NCBI GenBank assembly: GCA_047974375.1
Contig: JBKECF010000086.1
Span: 1-64,000 of the forward strand
Direction of reading: 5' to 3'
DNA from: JBKECF01 sp047974375
Lineage (GTDB): Bacteria; Bacillota; Clostridia; Lachnospirales; CAMZNU01
Length of the DNA stretch: 64,000 nucleotides
Program-made: the position numbers and the translations under genes
Notes under the pieces: model-generated
The model's input: the letters and a program-made list of their open reading frames with translations, nothing else
Told to the model about the DNA's origin: nothing
Databases searched by the model: none
Part shown: in pieces, positions 53,516 through 62,060 of the stretch
Layout of the letters: each line of letters begins with the position of its first letter
How positions within the stretch are numbered: the first letter of the stretch is position 1

Positions 53516-54325
53516 TCACCCTATATATTTTTCAATAACTTCTGCCACGGCATTATTATCATTAGTTTTTTCAGTAATGTAGTCGGCAACTTCTTTTAAA
53601 CCATCAACAGCGTTGTTTACAGCAACGCCTACTTTAGCAGCTGCAACAAGGGAAATATCATTTTCGTTGTCTCCGATACCTATAGTTTCTTCCATATTTA
53701 TTTTAGATGCCTTGGCGATATACTCTAGGGCTGTACCTTTACTAGCTATATGGCTCATAAACTCTAAAAGATTTGTATTGCTGTAGAAAGTTCTTGCATC
53801 ATTTGTTGTGTTTAAATATTTAAATTCATTATATACTTCTTTTAAATTTGCACTATGGCCAATAACAACTATTTTTAAAACATCGGTTTTTATATTTCTA
53901 TAATCTTTTATTTCTATAATTGGTATCTTTACTTTGTTTTCGTAAATTTTAACATTTTTGTTATGGTCCTCTGTTAATGCTTCATTATTGCCTTTATAAA
54001 CCACAATACCGATTTCCTTATTTTTCTTTAGGTTACTAAGAATACCCAAAGCGTTTATTCTATTGAAGGAGGTTTCTTTTATTGGCTCCATGGTATCAGT
54101 TTTAAATATGTAAGCTCCATGAAAGGCTGATGCATAAAAAGGATATTGGTTTAAATTTAGCTCTTCAATAAAAGGTTTCATTGAATCAGCGCTACGTCCT
54201 GAGCTTAAAACAATTTGAATATCTTTTTCTAAACAGTGGGCTATGGCTTTTTTGTTAGCACTACTTATTTTTAGATTATCATTTAATAATGTTCCGTCTA
54301 AATCTATAGATAATATTTTATACAT
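53516..54325 (-). CDS. Cof-type HAD-family hydrolase (paralogue)
   Basis: 269 aa with the same fold as its downstream neighbour: LSIDLDGTLLNDNLKIS, LSSGRSADSM, IGIGDNENDISLV. The two products are alignable over their whole length, so the pair arose by tandem duplication. ATG at 54325 follows AAAAAAGGAGTAGCC. An in-frame upstream extension to 54376 is unlikely. Confidence 0.9.
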   Translation of the reverse strand: MYKILSIDLDGTLLNDNLKISSANKKAIAHCLEKDIQIVLSSGRSADSMKPFIEELNLNQYPFYASAFHGAYIFKTDTMEPIKETSFNRINALGILSNLKKNKEIGIVVYKGNNEALTEDHNKNVKIYENKVKIPIIEIKDYRNIKTDVLKIVVIGHSANLKEVYNEFKYLNTTNDARTFYSNTNLLEFMSHIASKGTALEYIAKASKINMEETIGIGDNENDISLVAAAKVGVAVNNAVDGLKEVADYITEKTNDNNAVAEVIEKYIG

Positions 54326-54456
54326 GGCTACTCCTTTTTTTATACTTAAGCATTGCAAATAAAAATAAAAATTCATAAGCGTATAAACGCTACTTCTCTT
54401 TAAAGTTATTATACTAAAAAAAACAAGGCTTTAGCAAATCTAAATTTTATGAATAC

Positions 54457-54485
54457 TTGAAAAAATCAATGACGTTGCTTATAAT
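54457..54485 (+). promoter_or_regulatory. Promoter in front of the Rpn stub
   Basis: TTGAAA, 17-bp spacer, TATAAT, the same arrangement as at 34561 and 37529. Confidence 0.7.
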
Positions 54486-54506
54486 ATATACATAAGGAAG
54501 GTGCTA

Positions 54507-54614
54507 ATGGATAATATAAAAATTTAAGTAAAAAAAATCATAAAGATAAATTTTTCAAATACACATAAAGAACTAAAAAAAGAATTGGTAAAAGCGATGA
54601 GTCAAACAAAGTAG
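54507..54614 (+). pseudogene. Rpn-family nuclease stub with large internal deletion
   Basis: ATG after AAGGAAGGT gives MDNIKI and a stop; the region then matches NHKDKFFKYT of the Rpn N-terminus and ends with the coiled-coil tail ELKKELVKAMSQTK. About 230 residues in the middle are gone. It is a fossil of a third Rpn copy and lies in front of the tyrosine-phosphatase gene. Confidence 0.75.
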
Positions 54615-54661
54615 TTAAAAGCATCATAGACATTGGCGCTTTTTTATTAAACGAGGGGAAA

Positions 54662-55426
54662 ATGGAAATAATAAGATTGCCTTTAGAAGGAACAAGCAAC
54701 ACACGAGATTTAGGGGGATATATAGGAAATGGAAAAGTTTTTAAATGGGGTAAAGTTTACAGAAGTGATTGTCTTTCCAAATTAACAGAAGCGGATAAGG
54801 ATTTTTTAGTAAATAGAGGCATAAAAAAAGTTATAGATTTACGTTCCTTAGGGGAAACAAAAAAAGGAAATAATAAATTTGAAAATGACAAAAGAGTGGA
54901 GTATATTAATATATCCTTAGCCGGTGACTTGGACCCGAACAATCCAAAGGATTTTGTAAAAATGTCGGCAATTTCTCTTATAGGATTATATAAAGATATA
55001 TTGACCAATAAAAAGGAAGAAGTAAGAGATGTTTTAAAAGAAATTTGCCAACTAAAGGACGGGGAGTCTGTAATTTTTCATTGCACTGCTGGAAAAGACA
55101 GAACAGGCGTAATAGCCATGCTCCTTTTAGGAATAGTTGGAGTAACGAAACAAGATATAGCTACAAATTATATGCAAACAGCAACAAATTTAAAGTATGA
55201 TAAAGCTTTAGGAGGCAACGAATTTAAAATCGCCTCATTGTTGCCTAAAGGTGTAGACTTGGACGCTGTAATGAATATGTTGGCATCTCCTGCCGAAAAT
55301 ATAGAAACAACTTACGATTTTTTAATTAATGAATTTAATTCTTTTAAAGATTATTTTTTACGTATTGGACTAAGCTTAGAGGAAGTAGAAAAGTTAATTA
55401 CAAGCTTAACTTCAGATTACAACTAA
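54662..55426 (+). CDS. Tyrosine/serine phosphatase (Y_phosphatase3 type)
   Basis: 254 aa. NTRDLGGYIG at the N-terminus and the P-loop FHCTAGKDRTG with the catalytic Cys near residue 141 and Arg six positions later. It belongs to the bacterial tyrosine-phosphatase group related to LipA/phosphoinositide phosphatases. Start ATG at 54662 with AGGGGAAA upstream. A bidirectional terminator follows. Confidence 0.9.
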   Translation: MEIIRLPLEGTSNTRDLGGYIGNGKVFKWGKVYRSDCLSKLTEADKDFLVNRGIKKVIDLRSLGETKKGNNKFENDKRVEYINISLAGDLDPNNPKDFVKMSAISLIGLYKDILTNKKEEVRDVLKEICQLKDGESVIFHCTAGKDRTGVIAMLLLGIVGVTKQDIATNYMQTATNLKYDKALGGNEFKIASLLPKGVDLDAVMNMLASPAENIETTYDFLINEFNSFKDYFLRIGLSLEEVEKLITSLTSDYN

Positions 55427-55431
55427 AATTC

Positions 55432-55473
55432 AAGGGGTATAATTTACTAAGTATTTTGTAAATTATACCCCTT
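55432..55473. terminator. Bidirectional terminator
   Basis: Sixteen-bp stem AAGGGGTATAATTTAC / GTAAATTATACCCCTT between the convergent phosphatase and antiporter genes. Confidence 0.88.
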
Positions 55474-55477
55474 ATTT

Positions 55478-56668
55478 CTATTTTTTTACCTCTCGTACCA
55501 AAGTGGCCTCGTCATGCCTATCTTTAATTTTAAAAAAATAAGTAAGCAATAAAGGTGTAATTAATGTAGTGCCAATAACCATAATAATAATGGCTGGAAA
55601 GTATTCAGAGCTTAGTATGCCAGCGTCTAATCCCTTATTTGCCATTATTAAAGTAACCTCACCTCTAGACATCATACCAATACCTATAAGTAATGCGTCC
55701 ATTGAGGCAAATTTTACCATTCTAGCACCGACATAGTTTCCAACAACTTTTGTAAAACAAGCAATAACAATATATAAGACGGCAAATATTAAAATTGAAC
55801 TAGTTAATTGATGTAAATCTGTTTTCAAGCCAATGCTAGCAAAGAAAATAGGTGAGAACAATACATAGGATAAAATACTAGATTTACCCTCAACATATTT
55901 GGAACTCCTAGTTTTTGACAGTGCAAGACCAGCTAAATAAGCGCCTGTTATGTCAGCAAGGCCAAACCATTCCGCTGCCCATGCCATGGCAAAACAAAAG
56001 GCAATGGCTAAAATAGAAAGTCTGTGTTTGTTTCCAGAAACAGCATATATTTTTTCGAATATTTTATTTACTATGATACCTGCCACAAATGCAAAAATGA
56101 AAAACAGCATTATTTTTCCAATTATAAGGCAGAATGCCATAGGTGATAAAGAGCTTCCGCTACCTAAATTTAAAGCAAGAGTAAGTACAATTATACCTAA
56201 AATATCATCGACTACAGCAATGCCTAAAATAGATAGACCTGCAACGGTTTTTATTTTTCCCATTTCAGATAAAGCTTCCACAGTAATACCTAAAGATGTA
56301 GCTGTTAGCAATACCCCTATAAATATACTATGCATTAAGTCCATGGCGAAAAACTTGGCAAATATAAATCCTACAATTAGTGAAAAAACCACTTCTATAA
56401 CACCTATTATTAAATAAGCTTTTAGGGATCTTTTCATTACACTTATATCTGTTTCTAAACCTGCATTAAAAAGTAGTATAATAACGCCCATTTCAGAAAG
56501 TAAAATTATTTCGTCACTTTGGGGAACAATGCCTAATAGGGACGGCCCTAATACTATACCCGCAATTAAAGCCCCAACTACCTGAGGCAAATGTACTCTT
56601 TTTGTCATTAATCCAAAACATTTTGTAAATATTAATATAATGGCAATATCTAAAAAAACACGTTCCAC
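55478..56668 (-). CDS. CPA2-type cation/proton antiporter (KefB-like)
   Basis: 396-aa membrane protein with about 12 segments: VHLPQVVGALIAGIVLGPSL, LLFNAGLETD, TSLGITVEALSEMG, GIAVVDDILGIIV (the paired Asp of the ion site) and FFASIGLKTDL. No RCK/TrkA-N domain follows, so it is a membrane-only member. Exchanges Na+ or K+ for H+. ATG at 56668; upstream is repeat DNA. Confidence 0.9.
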   Translation of the reverse strand: MERVFLDIAIILIFTKCFGLMTKRVHLPQVVGALIAGIVLGPSLLGIVPQSDEIILLSEMGVIILLFNAGLETDISVMKRSLKAYLIIGVIEVVFSLIVGFIFAKFFAMDLMHSIFIGVLLTATSLGITVEALSEMGKIKTVAGLSILGIAVVDDILGIIVLTLALNLGSGSSLSPMAFCLIIGKIMLFFIFAFVAGIIVNKIFEKIYAVSGNKHRLSILAIAFCFAMAWAAEWFGLADITGAYLAGLALSKTRSSKYVEGKSSILSYVLFSPIFFASIGLKTDLHQLTSSILIFAVLYIVIACFTKVVGNYVGARMVKFASMDALLIGIGMMSRGEVTLIMANKGLDAGILSSEYFPAIIIMVIGTTLITPLLLTYFFKIKDRHDEATLVREVKK

Positions 56669-56765
56669 ATCAACATCTCCTAACTTTGAAAATAATTTAT
56701 ATAAATAATATTAACATAAAGTGAATAAAAATAAAAATTTATGAGCGTAAGAGCAACGGTGTTGC

Positions 56766-56964
56766 AGTCAATAGACCTATCCGTCAGTTGGGGCTTGCAC
56801 CCCCCACTAAACGGCGAATTTGTCGCAGACTTGGTTGCATAGTCGAGCAGAAAGCACAGCTTTCGACCAGACTTGGGCAATAAAGCACAGCTTTATGACC
56901 AGAGCAGTTTACGTAGTAAACGACCAGATGTATACATTGAGATGGGGGTCTAATTCTTACGGAT
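56766..56964 (-). repeat. Large hairpin-module repeat, full copy (minus orientation)
   Basis: About 199 bp: AGTCAATAGACCTATCCGTC, GGGGCTTGCACCCC-like hairpin, GAGCAGAAAGCACAGCTTTC, AATAAAGCACAGCTTTATGA, CCAGAGCAGTTTACGTAGTA, ATGTATACATTGAGATGGGG and TCTAATTCTTACGGATT. Adjacent short hairpins extend to about 57003 (TTTTTATGTTTTTCCCCCTA). It fills the 340-bp gap between the antiporter and MATE genes; nothing else is visible there. Confidence 0.85.
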
Positions 56965-57008
56965 TAAATTTTTTGTTTTTATGTTTTTCCCCCTAGGGAA
57001 AAATATTA

Positions 57009-58325
57009 CTATACTATACCCCTTTTTTTATACAATATAGTACATGACAGCACTAGACCTATTAATTCCGCAACAGGAACAGCGAGCCACACTCCTAAAG
57101 GTCCAAATATAGTAGGCAGAACTATTAAAGATATAACTAACAATAAAAAAGTTCTGCTAAAGGAAATAAATCCTGAAGTTCTACCATCGGACAGAGCCGT
57201 ATACCAACCTGAGGCAAATATACCTATTCCCATAAATAAAAAACTAACAGCAAAAATAGGTAGACCATAAATAGATATTTTGTACACATTTGAACTTGTA
57301 TCGGCAAAAACTTGGAAAACAAACTTAGCTGAAATTAAAGATATACCGTACAAAGCAACAGACATAAGGGAAATAAAAATAAGGGATAACTTCATAATAC
57401 GCTTTAATTGGGGCAGATTTTTTTCCCCATATTTATAACTAACAATGGGGGCAATGCCTGCGGAGTACCCGAATTGTATAGCTGAAAATATAAATTGGTA
57501 ATAAAGTATAATAGTTATAGAAGCAACTCCATCTTCACCATAGTAACGCAAAAATATAATATTAAATAAAAATGTAGTAACGGATATAGCTGCGTTTGTT
57601 ATCATTTCAGATGCACCATTGGAACAAGTTTTTAATAATACTTTTGGTTCAATGGAAAATTTACTAAAATGCAATAAATTTTCTTTATTAAGAAAAATGT
57701 ATATGCCCAAAACGGCAGCTACGGTGTATCCTAGGCCTGTGGCAATGGCTGCCCCTAGTATGCCCATTTTAAATGGTACTATAAATACATAGTCCAAAAC
57801 TATATTAGTAATGCCAGCCCAGGCTGTTAGTATTAGACCCTTAGTAGGGAGTCCACTAGTTACAGTAAAACTTTGAAAACAAGCTTGTAAAAATATAGCT
57901 GGTGAAAACAATAACAATACAGATAAATAAGTTTTACCTAACTCATATTGGGTTTCTGTTACACCCATTATATGTAATATTTTATCAATATAAATATTTC
58001 CAACAATGGCAAAAATAATGCCCAGTATAACAGCAATAAAAACAATCATTGTAAATCTACGTCTTGCTAACTTCTTTTTTTCCTCGCCTAAATTTTTCCC
58101 AACTATGGCACTACCGCCACTACCAAGCATAAGGGCAATAGCCAGTACTATGCTTATAAATGGATAAACCATATTTGTTGCCGACAAAGCAGTAGTACTA
58201 ACGAAATTTGAAATAAAAATCCCGTCTATAATTGTGTATATAGATAAGAAAAACATCATGAGTATGCTAGGTATGGCAAATTTAATTAGGGAGTGAATTT
58301 TAAATTCAATATCAAAGGGGTTCAT
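57009..58325 (-). CDS. MATE-family efflux transporter
   Basis: 438 aa with 12 hydrophobic segments in two halves: FAIPSILMMFFLSIYTIIDG IFIS, VSTTALSATNMVYPF, GGSAIVGKNLGEEKKK and the second-half GYSAGIAPIVSYKYGEKN. Typical DinF/NorM-like multidrug or metabolite exporter coupled to Na+ or H+. Start ATG at 58325 follows GAGGAC. Confidence 0.92.
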   Translation of the reverse strand: MNPFDIEFKIHSLIKFAIPSILMMFFLSIYTIIDGIFISNFVSTTALSATNMVYPFISIVLAIALMLGSGGSAIVGKNLGEEKKKLARRRFTMIVFIAVILGIIFAIVGNIYIDKILHIMGVTETQYELGKTYLSVLLLFSPAIFLQACFQSFTVTSGLPTKGLILTAWAGITNIVLDYVFIVPFKMGILGAAIATGLGYTVAAVLGIYIFLNKENLLHFSKFSIEPKVLLKTCSNGASEMITNAAISVTTFLFNIIFLRYYGEDGVASITIILYYQFIFSAIQFGYSAGIAPIVSYKYGEKNLPQLKRIMKLSLIFISLMSVALYGISLISAKFVFQVFADTSSNVYKISIYGLPIFAVSFLFMGIGIFASGWYTALSDGRTSGFISFSRTFLLLVISLIVLPTIFGPLGVWLAVPVAELIGLVLSCTILYKKRGIV

Positions 58326-58411
58326 TTTGTCCTCGTTTTGTAATTTTATTTTTTAGTTATAAATCTGTGCATTGCCATAGTCTAGTAGCTTTTTTGTTAA
58401 TTGTCAATCTA

Positions 58412-58525
58412 GCAAATAAAATAATAAGAGTTTGGAGGATGTAATGAAATTACAGCCGTAGAAGTGGCGGAATCACAAAAACTATGGTCGGAAGCTTCGC
58501 TTTCTGCTTGAGTATGTGATCAATT
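58412..58525 (+). repeat. MKLQP mini-ORF repeat, copy 3
   Basis: 47-bp core at 58412-58458 with the same GAGTTTGGAGGATGTA and ATGAAATTACAGCCG. The mini-ORF here is only five codons (MKLQP then TAG). A CGGAAGCTTCGCTTTCTGCT segment similar to the large repeat follows, showing that the two repeat types can be joined. The remaining sequence to 58828 is AT-rich leader of the next operon, without a gene. Confidence 0.75.
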
Positions 58526-58828
58526 CTATTAACTTAATATCATACCTAGGGTCTTAAATATCTTCATGCTTAATTATAACAAATTTGTATATGAAAGGAA
58601 ATTAAAGAATATATTGATAATTTCGAATATATCCTTAGTTCATCTAAAAAATTACACTCAAAATATTAATGCATTAAAATTATACAATAATCGTAAAATG
58701 ATACCTTAAAATAGTCACCCATATCTTAAATTTATTAATTTACCAAAATTTTTATTTGAGATACAGTATATCTATAAACAGAACTTTACACAGAAAGCTT
58801 ATAAAAGAAAGGTTTAAAAGGGTGTTTT

Positions 58829-60136
58829 ATGAAACGTATATTAAAAAAATGTTTAGCAACAATGTGTGCCTTATCATTATCAACAAGTACTTTAAGTGGC
58901 TGTAGTGGAAGTGAGCAACTAGAAGAATCTACAGAACTGGCAAAAATATCGGAAACAACAATTGATAACACTGCTTCGGGAGGAGAAGTAGAAATAGAAT
59001 TTTGGCATTATTTCAATGCTGAGAGTCAACCAATTATTGAAGCCTTAGTAGATGACTTTAATAAATCTCAAGATGAAATAAAAGTTGTACAAACTTATAT
59101 ATCTAGAGCGGACTTAATGAAACAATATACAATGGGGGCATTGTCAGGAGAGCTTCCTGATGTTGGTATGGTGGATAACCCTGACATGGCATCATTTGTA
59201 GAAATGGGTGTTTTCCAAGATATTACAGATCTTTTAAACCAATGGGGAGAAGTAGATCAATTTTATGAAGGACCATTAGCAAGCTGTACAGTTGATGGGA
59301 AATATTATGGTTTACCTCAAAATACAAGCTGTATAGGTATTTATTATAATAAAGATTTATTTGCGGCAGCAGGACTTACAGAAGATGATGTACCTACTAG
59401 TTGGGATGAATTATATGAAGTTTCTAAAAAATTAACTAAGGAAGATACATTTGGTTTTGCATTCAGTGCAAAAGGAACTGAAGAGGGTACATTCTCTTAT
59501 TTACCATGGTTATATTCAACTGGTGCTGATATATCTACTCTAGACTCTCCGGAAGCAGTAAAATCTATGGAATATTTAACAAAATTTGCACAAGAAGGAT
59601 TAACAAGTAAAGAAGTGGTAAATTGGTCACAAAGTGACGTTAAAGATGCATTTATAGCAGGAAAAGCTGCAATAATGCAAAATGGTTCTTGGCAAATGGC
59701 TGCTCTTGATGCTATGGTGGCCGACGATTCATTAGCCTTTGATTACGGAATTGCTTATATTCCAAAAGACAAAAAAAACACATCCGTAATAGGTGGTGAA
59801 AATGTTGGTATTTGTGCAGGGGCAAATACAGAAGTAGCATTTGAATTTTTAAAATACTTAGAAAGTAAAGAAGTTAATGCTAGGTTTTGTTTAGAAGCAG
59901 GAAAATTCCCACCTAGAAAAGATTCTATGGCATCAGAAGAAATTTGGGAAACAGATGAAAATTACAAAGTTTTTGCTAGTACAATGGAGTTCGCATTAAC
60001 ACGTGGACCACACCCCCAATGGCCAACTATTTCAGAAGGTATATACACAGCGTTACAAGCATCTCTATTAGGTGAGCAAACGCCGGAAACAGCTATGCAG
60101 GAAGCGGCAGAAAAAGCTAGGTCGGTATTGCAATAG
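58829..60136 (+). CDS. CUT1 sugar-binding lipoprotein (GH31 locus)
   Basis: 435 aa. Lipoprotein signal ending LSGC (Cys near residue 25), then a family-1 binding fold: EFWHYFNAESQPIIEALVDD, AGKAAIMQNGSWQMAALDAM and a C-terminal EAAEKARSVLQ. Captures a glycan or glycoside for the permeases that follow. ATG at 58829 with AAAGGTT/AAAGGG upstream. A partial repeat lies between it and the first permease. Confidence 0.9.
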   Translation: MKRILKKCLATMCALSLSTSTLSGCSGSEQLEESTELAKISETTIDNTASGGEVEIEFWHYFNAESQPIIEALVDDFNKSQDEIKVVQTYISRADLMKQYTMGALSGELPDVGMVDNPDMASFVEMGVFQDITDLLNQWGEVDQFYEGPLASCTVDGKYYGLPQNTSCIGIYYNKDLFAAAGLTEDDVPTSWDELYEVSKKLTKEDTFGFAFSAKGTEEGTFSYLPWLYSTGADISTLDSPEAVKSMEYLTKFAQEGLTSKEVVNWSQSDVKDAFIAGKAAIMQNGSWQMAALDAMVADDSLAFDYGIAYIPKDKKNTSVIGGENVGICAGANTEVAFEFLKYLESKEVNARFCLEAGKFPPRKDSMASEEIWETDENYKVFASTMEFALTRGPHPQWPTISEGIYTALQASLLGEQTPETAMQEAAEKARSVLQ

Positions 60137-60159
60137 GATAAACTGTCCCGCTACCTATT

Positions 60160-60210
60160 ATACATTGAGATGGGGGTCCAATTCTTAAGGATTAAGCTTT
60201 GCTTTATTAT
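60160..60210 (-). repeat. Partial large repeat between binding protein and permease
   Basis: ATACATTGAGATGGGGGTCC, then AATTCTTAAGGATTA followed by AGCTTTGCTTTATT, matching the end of the 56766 copy in the same strand sense. It occupies the 162-bp gap of the operon. Confidence 0.7.
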
Positions 60211-60298
60211 ATTTACATAGCGTTATGTAAAATGGTATTACCATAGGGGTATTGTCACAGGATAATATCCCTAATTTACTTAATGAGGAAGTGATAAT

Positions 60299-61198
60299 AT
60301 GAATATAAAAAAATTAACGAAAAATAGAGAAATGGTAGGTTTCTGGTTTATAGTACCAGCTTTAGTATATATGATTGCGCTTATAGGATATCCGCTTTTA
60401 TATAATATCGTATTAGGTTTTAAAAATCTTGATATAAAAACGTTCAAAGGGAATACAGCTAAATTTATAGGTTTTGATAATTATATGGCATTATTTTCTG
60501 ACAATGTTTTCGTGGACTCAATAATTCATACATTACAATATACAGTATTTTGTCTTATTATTCAGTTTACAATTGGTTTTGCTTTTGCTATGTTTTTTAG
60601 AAAAAAGTTTCCATTATCTGGATTTATAAGAGGGCTACTGTTAGTTGCTTATATGATGCCCATGTCTGTAACAGCGTTACTTGGCAGAAATATGTTTGGC
60701 GTTACAGAAGGTGTTATAAATCAAATATTATTAAATATTGGCTTAATAGCACAACCTATTGACTGGCTTGTAAGTAGTAATACAGCAATGATTGCTGTTA
60801 TAATAACAAATTGTTGGGTTGGAATACCCTTCAATATGTTATTACTTACAACAGGACTTTCTAATATTCCAGAAGATATTTATGAAAGTGCCTCAATAGA
60901 CGGTGCAAATATTGTCCAAAAGTTTTTCTTTATGACACTACCACTTTTACGTTCTGCTATGCTTGCTGTTATTATGTTAGGACTTATTTATACTTTTAAA
61001 GTTTTTGATCTTATTTACATTATGACAAGTGGCGGGCCAAATCATTCTACAGAAGTGTTATCAACATATTCTTACAATCTATCTTTTGTGCAATACAAAT
61101 TCTCTGCGGGTTCTGCAGCAGCAGTTGTGTTATTTTTATTTTTACTCTGTGTTGGATTTTTTTATTTAAGATTAACTATGAAAGAGGAGGTGAATTAG
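60299..61198 (+). CDS. CUT1 sugar ABC transporter permease (LacF-like)
   Basis: 299 aa, six membrane segments, EAA loop DIYESASIDGANIVQKFFFM near residue 196. It begins at an ATG after GAGGAAGTGATA. The next permease starts at the base after its stop region, giving coupling. Confidence 0.92.
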   Translation: MNIKKLTKNREMVGFWFIVPALVYMIALIGYPLLYNIVLGFKNLDIKTFKGNTAKFIGFDNYMALFSDNVFVDSIIHTLQYTVFCLIIQFTIGFAFAMFFRKKFPLSGFIRGLLLVAYMMPMSVTALLGRNMFGVTEGVINQILLNIGLIAQPIDWLVSSNTAMIAVIITNCWVGIPFNMLLLTTGLSNIPEDIYESASIDGANIVQKFFFMTLPLLRSAMLAVIMLGLIYTFKVFDLIYIMTSGGPNHSTEVLSTYSYNLSFVQYKFSAGSAAAVVLFLFLLCVGFFYLRLTMKEEVN

Positions 61199-61199
61199 A

Positions 61200-62045
61200 A
61201 TGAATACAAGTTTTTTTAATAGCGAAGGAAACAGAAAAATAACTCTTACAATAATAGCTATAATAATAGGTATGATTTTCTTATTTCCTCTTTATTGGAT
61301 GATAATAACTTCTTTCAAATCAAATAAAGAAATTATGGCAGCTACATTAACTTTTTTTCCAAAAGACATTACTCTAGATGCATGGGCAGCACAGTTCAAA
61401 GACTCTATGTTTTTAAACTCGCTTAAAAATAGTATTATTATTGCAACGATAGCCATGACAATTTCTCTAACAATAGGGATTCCAGCAGCTTATGCAATAG
61501 GTCGTTTTAATTTACCGGGTAAAAATATAATATTACTCATATTTTTAGTAACTCAGATGATGCCGTCATCATTATTATTAACACCGTTATATTTAACTTA
61601 CGCAAAAATGAATATATTAAATTCATATTTAGCACCTGCTATGTCGGTTGCATCAGGTTCTATACCCTTTATTATAGTCACATTAAGGCCGTACTTTATG
61701 AACTTGCCAAAATCTCTTGATGAGGCGGCAAGAATAGATGGCTGTAATGTATTTAAATCTTTTTTATTTATAATGATTCCTACTATAAAATCAGGTGTAA
61801 TTACTGTAATAACAATAAGTTTTTTACATGGTTGGAATGATTTAGTTTATTCTATGACATTTAATACAGAAGCAGATATGAAACCGCTTACTGCTAATAT
61901 TTATAAATTTATGGATAAATATGGAATGTTATGGAACTGCATCATGGCTTATGGTTTAGTTTTAGTAGTACCTGTGGTTATAGCCTTTGTATTTTTACAA
62001 AAGCATATTGTTGGTGGTATGACTGCTGGAGCTGTAAAAGAATAG
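61200..62045 (+). CDS. CUT1 sugar ABC transporter permease (LacG-like)
   Basis: 281 aa; EAA loop SLDEAARIDGCNVFKSFLFI near residue 172 and C-terminal HIVGGMTAGAVKE. Start ATG at 61200, with GAGGAGGTG in the end of the preceding gene. It pairs with the 60299 permease; the ATPase must come from elsewhere. Confidence 0.92.
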   Translation: MNTSFFNSEGNRKITLTIIAIIIGMIFLFPLYWMIITSFKSNKEIMAATLTFFPKDITLDAWAAQFKDSMFLNSLKNSIIIATIAMTISLTIGIPAAYAIGRFNLPGKNIILLIFLVTQMMPSSLLLTPLYLTYAKMNILNSYLAPAMSVASGSIPFIIVTLRPYFMNLPKSLDEAARIDGCNVFKSFLFIMIPTIKSGVITVITISFLHGWNDLVYSMTFNTEADMKPLTANIYKFMDKYGMLWNCIMAYGLVLVVPVVIAFVFLQKHIVGGMTAGAVKE

Positions 62046-62060
62046 TATAGGAGGTAGTTT

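Noticed and set aside
58560..58828. Possible degraded regulator gene in the leader of the CUT1/GH31 operon
   Set aside because: Short coding-like stretches are seen, but no conserved motif and many stops; treated as plain AT-rich leader.
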